From NCBI GenBank assembly GCA_002503395.1, contig DARQ01000055.1, positions 5,209 to 12,000 on the forward strand: 6,792 bases of DNA. The letters run 5' to 3'. The notes beneath the pieces were generated by a model, which searched no databases, was not told where the DNA came from, and saw only the letters and a list, made by a program, of their open reading frames with translations. The translations under genes were made by a program, and so were the position numbers. Shown here in pieces: positions 1 to 5,440 of the stretch. The number at the start of each line of letters is the position of its first letter. Within the stretch, counting starts at the first letter, position 1. Source of the stretch: Euryarchaeota archaeon UBA60 (lineage in GTDB: Archaea; Thermoplasmatota; Poseidoniia; Poseidoniales; Poseidoniaceae).

Positions 1-155
1 CGTACTTCATCGCCGGTACGGATAGTGACCGAGCGGACTGCGGCGAGACGTGGGTCGTCGCTCTGCAGGCGGGCGCGCAGGCGCTTGCGCTGGATGTGAA
101 TCGGTGCATTTGCCGCGCCCTTGCGCTGCTTTCCCGGTTTGCTGCTCTTGACCAT
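1..155 (-). CDS. rpl24: Large-subunit ribosomal protein uL24, N-terminal part (cut by window edge)
   Basis: uL24 binds 23S rRNA domain I early in large-subunit assembly. Only the first 51 codons are visible; the gene continues past the left edge. The translation contains KPGKQRKGAANAPIHI, then a basic stretch RKRLRARL and VRSVTIRTGDEV, which is the archaeal uL24 N-terminus leading into the KOW domain. Two in-frame ATGs are possible, at 164 and 155. I choose 155 because the purine-rich GAGATGA (167-161) then lies five bases upstream as its Shine-Dalgarno site, the same spacing seen before uL22 and uL23. The ATG at 164 lies inside that motif. The gene follows uL14 after 10 bases, the usual order in archaeal operons. 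Identity is sure; the exact start is less so, and the difference is only three residues (MNN). Confidence 0.93.
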   Translation of the reverse strand, partial: MVKSSKPGKQRKGAANAPIHIQRKRLRARLQSDDPRLAAVRSVTIRTGDEV

Positions 156-160
156 ATTAT

Positions 161-168
161 TCATCTCA
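161..168 (-). promoter_or_regulatory. Composite uL14 stop / uL24 Shine-Dalgarno site
   Basis: On the minus strand the bases read TGAGATGA. The first three are the uL14 stop codon, and GAGATGA differs by one base from the GAGGTGA used at other junctions. It sits five bases before the ATG at 155 and favours that start over the ATG at 164. Confidence 0.6.
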
Positions 169-564
169 TACTATTTGCTTGGCGGTTGCGGCGATTCGTG
201 GCCAGCGCTCCGCTGATTCACGGGAGACCGGACCTTTGATGTCGGTTCCCTGCACCTCACCGCGTTCATTGGTGATAACGCAGGCGTTATCGGCGAATTG
301 TACCCAAGTACCGTCGACGCGCCGGAACGGGCGGCGTTGGCGGATGATGACCGCCGAGAACATTTGCCGGCGGGTCTCGGGAGTGCCCTTCTTCACGCTG
401 ACCTTGATCATATGACCGACGCCGGCGCTTGGGTAGCGGCGCATTGTCCCACCCAACTTTGGCACGGCGATGATTTCGACGATCTTGGCGCCGGTATTGT
501 CGGCACAGGTCAGGCGAGCTGCGGTCGGAAGACCACGGGTTACCTTTCCAGCGATTCCCTTCAT
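166..564 (-). CDS. rpl14: Large-subunit ribosomal protein uL14
   Basis: uL14 is a universal large-subunit protein at the subunit interface, near the sarcin-ricin loop and bridge B8, and the docking point for anti-association factors. The 132-residue product has the normal archaeal length. Family landmarks are CADNTGAK (20-27), GVGHMIKVSVKKG (48-60), ADNACVITN (91-99), GTDIKGPVSRE (106-116) and the conserved C-terminal block WPRIAATAKQIV (121-132). The ATG overlaps the uS17 stop by one base (TGATG), and GAGGAGGG (578-571) lies six bases upstream as a strong Shine-Dalgarno site inside the end of uS17. This arrangement points to translational coupling. Nothing about the gene is odd. Confidence 0.98.
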   Translation of the reverse strand: MKGIAGKVTRGLPTAARLTCADNTGAKIVEIIAVPKLGGTMRRYPSAGVGHMIKVSVKKGTPETRRQMFSAVIIRQRRPFRRVDGTWVQFADNACVITNERGEVQGTDIKGPVSRESAERWPRIAATAKQIV

Positions 565-902
565 CAGGCTCCCTCCTCTGTCAGATTCTCAACCACGCAG
601 AAAGAAACCGTCTTTGACAATGGGCGGCATTCCATTACTCTGACACGGTCGCCAATGACCAATTCACCGATGCAAGTCGGCAGGTGCGCCGAAAGTCGGC
701 CAGTGCGCTTCTCATAACGCTCGAATTTGGGCATGGCACGAACGTTTTCACGCTCGATGACGATGGTCTTCTGCATCCCGGTACGGGAAACTGTGCCCTC
801 AAAAACCTGTCCACGTAGCCTCAGGCTGCCGTAGAACGGGCAGTTGGCATCGCCATCCCATTCGCCCTCGGGCATTTTTACATCAATTCCAATATCGCGC
901 AT
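564..902 (-). CDS. rps17: Small-subunit ribosomal protein uS17
   Basis: uS17 is a primary 16S rRNA binder of the small-subunit body. The product has 112 residues and the archaeal/eukaryotic extended form: an N-terminal segment with RDIGIDVKMPE (2-12), the NCPFYG block (20-25), then the OB-fold core containing RGQVFEGTVSRTGMQKTIVIE (in residues 30-50), ERYEKR (61-66) and ECRPLSKT (91-98). The short C-terminal tail is acidic. The gene starts three bases after the RNase P protein gene. Its Shine-Dalgarno site, GGGGGAGTGA (915-906), contains the upstream stop codon. The residues after RYEKR read LSAHLPTCIG, where many archaeal homologues have an HNPPC-like segment; this is a mild variation. Confidence 0.97.
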   Translation of the reverse strand: MRDIGIDVKMPEGEWDGDANCPFYGSLRLRGQVFEGTVSRTGMQKTIVIERENVRAMPKFERYEKRTGRLSAHLPTCIGELVIGDRVRVMECRPLSKTVSFCVVENLTEEGA

Positions 903-905
903 TAT

Positions 906-1202
906 TCACTCCCCCACCGGTTCTGCCTTGAAGCGCCGATTGATGCGGTCTTCAGGTCTGATCTGCATTTTACTGCCATCGATGACGAATTCCTCGTCAT
1001 CGAGTTGGAATTTGATTGAGGCCTTGCCGAAAACCACCTTGCGGTAATCCTGGGTGGCAGGGGTGTCCTCTTTGATTGAGATTGTGCGCATGGTCTCATC
1101 TATGACGCAACCACTGCGGCCGACCAGACTGGAGTCGGGGGAATCAACCACGGTTAGTCGGCGACCCAACCACGGAAGATTCTGAGAGAGATTTTCTGAC
1201 AT
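906..1202 (-). CDS. rnp1: RNase P protein component 1 (Rpp29/Pop4 family)
   Basis: This is the archaeal homologue of eukaryotic Rpp29/Pop4, a protein subunit of the RNase P ribonucleoprotein that removes 5' leaders from precursor tRNAs. In archaea it is known to work as a pair with Rpp21. The 98-residue product has the Sm-like barrel signature: LPWLGRRLTVVDSPDSSLVG (9-28), GCVIDETMRTISI (31-43), a central basic strand, then DDEEFVIDGSKMQIRPEDRI (68-87), whose DG and RPEDR elements are typical of the family. The ATG follows the aIF1 stop directly (TAAATG, no gap). A modest Shine-Dalgarno site AGGTGG (1219-1214) lies 11 bases upstream within aIF1, so coupled translation is likely. The position between aIF1 and uS17 is the usual one in euryarchaeal operons. 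Confidence 0.95.
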   Translation of the reverse strand: MSENLSQNLPWLGRRLTVVDSPDSSLVGRSGCVIDETMRTISIKEDTPATQDYRKVVFGKASIKFQLDDEEFVIDGSKMQIRPEDRINRRFKAEPVGE

Positions 1203-1502
1203 TTATCGCACATCCACCTGGTATCCGTTATTCTTGAGAACTTCAGCAGCCTTCTTCTTGTGTTCGCCCTGCAATTCGATGGTACGTCCTTTCACCGTCC
1301 CACCCGCAGCACATTTTGCCTTCAAGGTCTTTGCCAACTTGTTGATATCGATTGCGGTATCGTCGATTCCTTCTACGATTGTCACAATCTTACCATATCT
1401 CCTGCGGGCGGTTGTAATCACTGCCCGTTGTTGTTCTTTGGCGATTTCTTGGCAAATGCACAACTCCATCGGGAGAACGCACACATTGCAGATATTGGCC
1501 AC
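1203..1502 (-). CDS. Translation initiation factor aIF1 (SUI1 family), GTG start
   Basis: aIF1, the homologue of eIF1, binds the small subunit near the P site and monitors start-codon selection. The 99-residue product opens with a CxxC-x6-CxC zinc-ribbon-like cluster (Cys5, Cys8, Cys15, Cys17), common in archaeal aIF1. The SUI1 fold follows: RRRYGKIVTIVEGID (33-47), then KCAAGGTVKGRTIELQGEH (63-81), which carries the GGT and ELQG hallmarks, and a C-terminal helix plus strand NNGYQVDVR. The start codon is GTG at 1502-1500. It is supported by GGAGGG (1517-1512) nine bases upstream and by the Cys cluster at the N-terminus; no in-frame ATG exists in the 41-base spacer. It is the only gene in the window for which I infer a non-ATG start. 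Because this factor judges start codons, self-regulation is conceivable (inference). Confidence 0.96.
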   Translation of the reverse strand: MANICNVCVLPMELCICQEIAKEQQRAVITTARRRYGKIVTIVEGIDDTAIDINKLAKTLKAKCAAGGTVKGRTIELQGEHKKKAAEVLKNNGYQVDVR

Positions 1503-1543
1503 TGATGTTTTCCCTCCGTATGTTTTCGTTCTTTCTTTTGTGA
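1503..1543 (-). promoter_or_regulatory. 41-base A-rich spacer with Shine-Dalgarno site before aIF1
   Basis: This is the longest gap inside the operon. On the minus strand it is strongly purine-rich, mostly A and G with very little T, and probably unstructured. It contains GGAGGG (1517-1512) nine bases before the GTG of aIF1. There is no TATA-like box or T-run, so it is best read as a stand-alone translation initiation region rather than an internal promoter or terminator. Confidence 0.7.
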
Positions 1544-1741
1544 TTACTGGTCATTACGCATGTAGGTTAACATGCGGGCAATACTGCGGCTGGTCGCTTT
1601 GTAAGCGCCAATATTTGACGGGTTGCCACCCAGAGACTTCTCGGCGTTCAACTGCATCATCTCCTCTCGTAATTCAAGCAAACGAGCTTGCTGGGCTTCC
1701 TTACCCATCGATTCGATTTCTCGATTTGAGACGTGACTCAT
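1544..1741 (-). CDS. rpl29: Large-subunit ribosomal protein uL29
   Basis: uL29 is a small helical protein at the peptide exit site, next to uL23, and part of the docking platform for nascent-chain factors. The 65-residue product matches the family length. It shows two helices: ESMGKEAQQARLLELREEMMQLNAEK (in residues 10-35), then a loop with GGNPSNIG (38-45) and a second helix KATSRSIARMLTYMRND (48-64), the conserved position of the RRxIARxxT motif. The ATG overlaps the uS3 stop by four bases (ATGA). The upstream Shine-Dalgarno match is poor, only a G-run in AAGGGGG about seven to ten bases away, so initiation probably depends on ribosomes finishing uS3. The stop is TAA, one of only two in the window (the other is aIF1). 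Confidence 0.96.
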   Translation of the reverse strand: MSHVSNREIESMGKEAQQARLLELREEMMQLNAEKSLGGNPSNIGAYKATSRSIARMLTYMRNDQ

Positions 1742-2424
1742 GCTTTAGCCCCCTTGGCTTCTGGCTTTGATTCATCGCCTTCGACCTCGATGATTTCGGT
1801 ATTCTCGTCCTCGGGAACTTCTCCTTTGCCATAGACAGTGATCTCGTGCGGTAGGCGAGTACCAGGGCGCATGATGGCGACGGTACAGCCGATGGTGCCT
1901 AGTTTCTTGATGGCGACCGCATAGCCGCGGTCCATGTGTTGAAGGGCGGTCTCGCCACAATACTTGACGTGACCGGAGATGAATTTCTCGGTGCGGTGGC
2001 GGGCGCCGGTGATCTTCCCGTTCAAGGTGACGAGGACACCTCTTGCTCCAGCCTGCATGATTGTGCTAACGGTGCTGTGGCCGGCTCGGCGGAAATACCA
2101 TCCCCGCTCGAGAGAAGATGCCAATTTCTGCGCCATGATCTGGGCATTGATGGATACATTCTCGACTTCCTCGACCATCAACTTCGGGTTTTCGATATTG
2201 AATTCCTCGTTCAGGCGGCGTTGAAGTTCATTGATTATCTTGCCCTTACGGCCGATGACCAGACCCGGGCGCTCCGCCATGATTGTGACCGAAGTGCCTT
2301 GAGGGGTGCGCTTGATGTCGAGTTTTCCGAACCCGGCTCGCTTGGTATTTTCAATCAGGAACTCCTTGACCAGATGCCGCTCGACATTACGGTCGATGAT
2401 TTTTCGGATTGTATTTCCAGCCAT
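1738..2424 (-). CDS. rps3: Small-subunit ribosomal protein uS3
   Basis: uS3 lies at the mRNA entry channel on the small-subunit head and contributes to the ribosome's helicase function. The 228-residue product has an N-terminal segment IRKIIDRNVERHLVKEFL (6-23). A type II KH domain with the GxxG loop GRKG (58-61) in ERPGLVIGRKGK follows. The C-terminal domain contains GWYFRRAGHSTV (108-119), GARGVLVTLNGKITGARHR (126-144) and EKFISGHVKYCGE (146-158). The last 25 or so residues form an acidic tail, EDENTEIIEVEGDE (205-218), followed by a Lys/Ala-rich end. The start is certain: AAGGAGGT (2438-2431), a near-perfect Shine-Dalgarno site, is six bases before the ATG. The 31-base gap after uL22 suggests a largely independent initiation site within the operon. 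Confidence 0.98.
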   Translation of the reverse strand: MAGNTIRKIIDRNVERHLVKEFLIENTKRAGFGKLDIKRTPQGTSVTIMAERPGLVIGRKGKIINELQRRLNEEFNIENPKLMVEEVENVSINAQIMAQKLASSLERGWYFRRAGHSTVSTIMQAGARGVLVTLNGKITGARHRTEKFISGHVKYCGETALQHMDRGYAVAIKKLGTIGCTVAIMRPGTRLPHEITVYGKGEVPEDENTEIIEVEGDESKPEAKGAKA

Positions 2425-2430
2425 TTCTAT

Positions 2431-2438
2431 ACCTCCTT
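2431..2438 (-). promoter_or_regulatory. Strong Shine-Dalgarno site for uS3
   Basis: The minus strand reads AAGGAGGT, six bases before the uS3 ATG. It is the best match to the anti-Shine-Dalgarno sequence in the window. It stands clear of the uL22 stop codon (2458-2456), unlike most junctions here, so uS3 can probably be initiated without coupling. Confidence 0.85.
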
Positions 2439-2455
2439 AGTACTCATAAGAACCA

Positions 2456-3034
2456 TCAGAACTCATCCTCATCCTCTTCGACCTCAGTGAAATCCTCTAG
2501 GAATAACTCGATATTGGTCTGGTAGTGATTCTTCGGTGTTGCTCGGCCTCGTGCCCGGGGCATGAATCCGATTTTTTGCTGCCCACGGTGCGAGGCGACA
2601 TGGGTGATGACCATGTCTTCTGTTTCGACATCCTCATGCTCTTGACGAGCGTTAGCCATGGCGCTGTTAATGAGTTTGATGAATTCTCTGGCAGCCTTGG
2701 CGGGATAGCGACCTGGCCCCATTCCACCCTTACGGTGACCGACCATGCTTGGCCCGGAGCGACGGCGGCGTTTGTTACCCGAGCCGAGACGGAACGGAAT
2801 TGCGACGGCCTTGCGGCGGATGTCGATACGGGGACTGTCAATCTTGATGACCTCGGTGAGCAGGTCAATCGCCTGACCAGCGGTCATATTCTTGATGGCG
2901 CGGCAGATTTCGAAGCAGTGCTTTACGTGTACGTCAAGGTTGACGGCGCGGGCGGTAGCCATACGGCTTCCTGGAAGGCTGGGCTGCAACATCTGGGTAT
3001 AGCCCCTCTGACTCTTGGACCGGTTGCGACTCAT
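2456..3034 (-). CDS. rpl22: Large-subunit ribosomal protein uL22
   Basis: uL22 lines the peptide exit tunnel and contacts all 23S rRNA domains. From the ATG at 3034 the product has 192 residues, normal for the long archaeal/eukaryotic form. It contains AVNLDVHVKHCFEICRAIKNM (in residues 30-50), a basic stretch GNKRRRRSG (86-94) with GHRKGGMGPGRYPAKAA (99-115), ANARQEHEDVETEDMVITHV (127-146) and PRARGRATPKNHYQTNIEL (159-177), the tunnel-loop and C-terminal signature. The end is very acidic, ten Asp/Glu in the last fourteen residues (179-192). An in-frame GTG at 3043 would add three residues but lies inside the Shine-Dalgarno motif, while the ATG has GAGGTGA (3046-3040) five bases upstream. The gene follows uS19 after 10 bases. 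Confidence 0.97.
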   Translation of the reverse strand: MSRNRSKSQRGYTQMLQPSLPGSRMATARAVNLDVHVKHCFEICRAIKNMTAGQAIDLLTEVIKIDSPRIDIRRKAVAIPFRLGSGNKRRRRSGPSMVGHRKGGMGPGRYPAKAAREFIKLINSAMANARQEHEDVETEDMVITHVASHRGQQKIGFMPRARGRATPKNHYQTNIELFLEDFTEVEEDEDEF

Positions 3035-3039
3035 CTTTT

Positions 3040-3047
3040 TCACCTCA
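3040..3047 (-). promoter_or_regulatory. Composite uS19 stop / uL22 Shine-Dalgarno site
   Basis: The minus strand reads TGAGGTGA. Its first three bases are the uS19 stop codon, and GAGGTGA is a strong Shine-Dalgarno match five bases before the ATG at 3034. It decides the uL22 start: the in-frame GTG at 3043-3041 is part of the motif itself. Confidence 0.8.
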
Positions 3048-3539
3048 CTTCAACGGAACGTGCTTGCTCGATTTGGTAGCACCGACACCAGGACCGCTGT
3101 GGGTTACGCCACGGCGGGTGATTGCGTACTCGCCCAGATAATGACCGATCATCTCCGGCTTGATATCGACCGGAGTGTAGCCCTGGCCATTGTGAATATG
3201 GATGCTGGTACCGACGAATTCGGGGATGATGAGCATGTCTCGACGGTGGGTTCGCACCGGACGTCCGCTCGAGTTCTTGACGCGGTTGCGCAGGTGCTCA
3301 TTATCGGTCGAGATTCCACGACCCATTGTACGGCGTGCTCGTGCCGAAAGCAGGGAGACAACGCTTGAACCATCGGCTGAACCCTCGACTGGGAAGAGCG
3401 GCATTGCTTGTAATTCCTCAAGCGAATGGCCTCGATAGGAAAACTGTTTCTTGCGACGCTCGCTCACGCGGGCGCGCAGTTTACGGGTACGACGGCGAGC
3501 CGCCTTTGGAGTCATGAAGCGCTTCTTTCTCTTTGCCAT
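3045..3539 (-). CDS. rps19: Small-subunit ribosomal protein uS19, with extended basic N-terminus
   Basis: uS19 sits on the small-subunit head, contacts uS13 and helps form the bridge to the large subunit. The product has 164 residues, longer than the roughly 130-150 I associate with archaeal homologues. Residues 1-32 are extremely Lys/Arg-rich. The core starts at FSYRGHSLEELQ (33-44). A segment of about 15 residues, PLFPVEGSADGSSVV (47-61), looks like an insertion before SARARRTMGRGIS (65-77). The conserved part follows: RTHRRDMLIIPEFVG (96-110), IHIHNGQGYTPVDIKPEMIG (in residues 113-132) and GHYLGEYAITRRG (132-144), ending in GPGVGATKSSKHVPLK (149-164). The ATG is supported by GAGGTGAT (3551-3544) four bases upstream, which overlaps the uL2 stop. 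The next in-frame Met, at residue 9, lacks such support. Confidence 0.97.
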   Translation of the reverse strand: MAKRKKRFMTPKAARRRTRKLRARVSERRKKQFSYRGHSLEELQAMPLFPVEGSADGSSVVSLLSARARRTMGRGISTDNEHLRNRVKNSSGRPVRTHRRDMLIIPEFVGTSIHIHNGQGYTPVDIKPEMIGHYLGEYAITRRGVTHSGPGVGATKSSKHVPLK

Positions 3540-3543
3540 TCAA

Positions 3544-3552
3544 ATCACCTCA
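3544..3552 (-). promoter_or_regulatory. Composite uL2 stop / uS19 Shine-Dalgarno site
   Basis: The minus strand reads TGAGGTGAT: the uL2 stop codon runs directly into GAGGTGAT, a full complement to the expected 16S rRNA tail. It lies four bases before the uS19 ATG and fixes the start of the long basic N-terminal extension. Confidence 0.8.
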
Positions 3553-4269
3553 CTTTTTCTTTCCTCGGCCTCGGCCGGTTCGGCTTGGGGCGATATTTCC
3601 TACCTTGGCACCCGGTGGTGCACCACGTGCGACCGAGTTTGGACCGTGAACAGCTTGGTGATTTCCACCACCGTGCGGGTGATCGACCGGATTCATCGCC
3701 ACACCGCTGACCTTGGGATAGGCCTTGCCGCGTGCCTTGGCCCTGTAGTGAGCAGTACCAGCCTTCATCAGCGGCTTCTCGGCACGGCCATGGCCAGCCA
3801 AGATGCCAATGGTTGCACGGCATAGCCCTGGTACTTCCTTGATTTTTCCGCTCGGCAGGCGAACCCGCACGCGACCGTTGTCAAGACGGGATTCAATGAT
3901 GCAGGAATTGCCACCACTGCGGGCGATTTTACCACCGTCACCTGGTCGGAGTTCGACATTGTTGACGGGGGTACCTTCTGGAATGTTGATCAGATGGGTG
4001 ATATTTCCAGGGCGCATGCTGACCTTATCACCGATGGCGATGGAAGAGCCGACCGCCACACCCTCGGTGCAGACGATGAGCGACTCATCACCATTCTCCA
4101 TCTTGACCCGCGCCAGTGGCGCGGTGTGAATCGGACTGTGGACCAATTCGATGACCTTGCATACCAACTCGCGACCGCGAGGGATTCGGGAGGCGCCGGG
4201 GAATCGGTGGCTACTTGCCTTGTAACGCGGGCTGCTGCCCTTACGCTGTGCACGAATTCGCTTACCCAT
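3550..4269 (-). CDS. rpl2: Large-subunit ribosomal protein uL2
   Basis: uL2 is one of the most conserved large-subunit proteins. It is needed for subunit association and supports the peptidyl-transferase centre. The 239-residue product has the archaeal length. It begins GKRIRAQRKGS (2-12), continues with an OB-like domain up to about residue 110 (GNITHLINIPEGTPVNNVE, 88-106), then an SH3-like domain with SGGNSCIIE (118-126) and LPSGKIKEV (138-146). The C-terminal catalytic-centre loop is GVAMNPVDHPHGGGNHQAVH (189-208), with the conserved DHPHGG carrying the His important in bacterial uL2. The end is Gly/Arg/Lys-rich (GRGRGKKK). The Shine-Dalgarno site GAGGTGG (4280-4274) overlaps the uL23 stop, four bases before the ATG. 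Confidence 0.98.
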   Translation of the reverse strand: MGKRIRAQRKGSSPRYKASSHRFPGASRIPRGRELVCKVIELVHSPIHTAPLARVKMENGDESLIVCTEGVAVGSSIAIGDKVSMRPGNITHLINIPEGTPVNNVELRPGDGGKIARSGGNSCIIESRLDNGRVRVRLPSGKIKEVPGLCRATIGILAGHGRAEKPLMKAGTAHYRAKARGKAYPKVSGVAMNPVDHPHGGGNHQAVHGPNSVARGAPPGAKVGNIAPSRTGRGRGKKK

Positions 4270-4273
4270 ATTA

Positions 4274-4281
4274 CCACCTCA
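4274..4281 (-). promoter_or_regulatory. Composite uL23 stop / uL2 Shine-Dalgarno site
   Basis: The minus strand reads TGAGGTGG. The uL23 stop codon forms the first three bases and GAGGTGG serves as Shine-Dalgarno site four bases before the uL2 ATG. The design is that of the uL2-uS19 and uS19-uL22 junctions. Confidence 0.75.
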
Positions 4282-4551
4282 GAATGCTCCTAATTTCATC
4301 GAGGCATCCTCAGCGTCATAACCCTCGGCGAGTTTCACGCTGGCATGCTTCCCGTGCTTGGTCAAACGGGTGTTGACCTTGCTGACTTTGACATCGAATA
4401 GTTTCTCGACCGCATCTGCGACATCGGCCTTGGTCGCCGACTTGTGGATGATGAACTCCAAGCGGTTGATGGACAAGGTCTCGTCATTGCGACGAGCTTC
4501 CATCGACTTCTCAGTTATCCATGGCGAGATGATGATGTCGTAAGGATTCAT
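4279..4551 (-). CDS. rpl23: Large-subunit ribosomal protein uL23
   Basis: uL23 sits at the tunnel exit and is a main contact for SRP and the translocon. From the ATG at 4551 the product has 90 residues, the compact archaeal form. It starts MNPYDIIISPWITEKSM, matching the family's N-terminal D-I-I-x-x-P-x-x-T-E-K-S motif. It contains FIIHKSATKADVADAVEKLF (33-52) and VKVSKVNTRL (54-63), and ends EGYDAEDASMKLGAF (76-90). An in-frame GTG at 4560 would add MRN but overlaps the uL4 stop and would sit on top of the Shine-Dalgarno site. With the ATG, GGAGTGA (4563-4557) is five bases upstream. I therefore place the start at 4551. Identity is sure. Confidence 0.97.
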   Translation of the reverse strand: MNPYDIIISPWITEKSMEARRNDETLSINRLEFIIHKSATKADVADAVEKLFDVKVSKVNTRLTKHGKHASVKLAEGYDAEDASMKLGAF

Positions 4552-4556
4552 ATTTC

Positions 4557-4563
4557 TCACTCC
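4557..4563 (-). promoter_or_regulatory. uL23 Shine-Dalgarno site containing the uL4 stop
   Basis: The minus strand reads GGAGTGA, in which the last three bases are the uL4 stop codon. It lies five bases before the ATG at 4551. This spacing supports that ATG over the GTG at 4560-4558, which falls within the motif. Confidence 0.75.
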
Positions 4564-5438
4564 ATTGCGGCAATCGCTTGCTTGGTGAATACGGTCAGTC
4601 GGCCTGCATCTCCACCCGGGGCCAGGTCTTCAGCCGACAGGTCGCGCACGCAGACCACATCTACCCCTGGTAGATTTCGTGCCGCACGAGCAAGGCCGTC
4701 CTTCTGCTGGACCACCAATAGTAGAGACTTGGGTTGCTTGTAACGGCGACCGCGCATCTTACCCTTGCCGGCACGGATTGAGCGGCCGTTCTTTGCGCGC
4801 TCCAGGTCATTGCCTAGTCCGAGGCCTTGTAGGATGGCCACCAACTTGCGGGTTGGGAACTCCTGGGTGAAGGTCTCGATGTCGAGTTTGTTCTTCTTGC
4901 CATCACGAACTTCGGTATAGTCACCGATGATGATTGGTAAAGAGGATATTTCGTCGACGAATCTGTGCCCTCGGGCAACGACCATCTCTACCTGAGTGGT
5001 CGCGGCCAAAGCGCTGTTGCGAGCGGCGCGGCGCTCGTTGCGGTTGAGTCTCTGGCCGCGCTCGGAATCGACCTTGGGACCATGCGCTCGGCGCCCGCCC
5101 TTGGTGCGGGGATCCTGTGCCCCACGGCGCTGTCCGGTGCGGCGCATGATTCTCGCGACACCACGACCCTTCCCCCACCATTCGACCGAGTGCTTCATTC
5201 CCGGCATAGGGCGGCGCTTGCCGCCGTGTACGTGCGAACCATATGGTTGGCGACGGTTGGCGCGGAAGGAATGTACTGCACGACGAATCAAATCGATGCG
5301 TATGTCTGAGTCGAATGCATCTGGCAGTTCGACCTTGCCCTTCTGATGGACACTGATGTCGTATACTTCAGCCAACGGCCCGGCCTCGACTTCTTCCTGA
5401 ATGACTTCGATGGTCAAGTGGTTGACTGCTGCTTTCAT
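4557..5438 (-). CDS. rpl4: Large-subunit ribosomal protein uL4
   Basis: uL4 binds 23S rRNA domain I and sends a long loop into the peptide exit tunnel. In bacteria it also represses its own S10 operon; that role is not established for archaea. The 293-residue product is of the long archaeal/eukaryotic type. VELPDAF (36-42) and DLIRRAVHSFRANRRQPYG (49-67) lead into the tunnel loop: HSVEWWGKGRGVARIMRR (83-100), then KGGRRAHGPKV (113-123). The Rossmann-like body shows AGKGKMRGRRYK (223-234), AARNLPGVDVV (252-262) and DLAPGGDAGRLTVFT (271-285). About 20 residues before VYDISV form a glutamate-rich N-terminal extension. The start is supported by GGGGGT (5450-5445) six bases upstream, within the end of uL3. 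The gene begins two bases after the uL3 stop. Confidence 0.98.
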   Translation of the reverse strand: MKAAVNHLTIEVIQEEVEAGPLAEVYDISVHQKGKVELPDAFDSDIRIDLIRRAVHSFRANRRQPYGSHVHGGKRRPMPGMKHSVEWWGKGRGVARIMRRTGQRRGAQDPRTKGGRRAHGPKVDSERGQRLNRNERRAARNSALAATTQVEMVVARGHRFVDEISSLPIIIGDYTEVRDGKKNKLDIETFTQEFPTRKLVAILQGLGLGNDLERAKNGRSIRAGKGKMRGRRYKQPKSLLLVVQQKDGLARAARNLPGVDVVCVRDLSAEDLAPGGDAGRLTVFTKQAIAAME

Positions 5439-5440
5439 CT

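Noticed and set aside
902..1099. Minus-strand 65-codon frame overlapping the RNase P protein gene
   Set aside because: The Rpp29-type frame is clearly the real one by motif and spacing. The alternative is Arg/Ser-rich with no homology I can recognise.
1936..2490. Plus-strand 184-codon open frame opposite uS3 and the end of uL22
   Set aside because: It spans two confident minus-strand genes and their junction. It shows no domain features and is the usual result of moderately high GC content.
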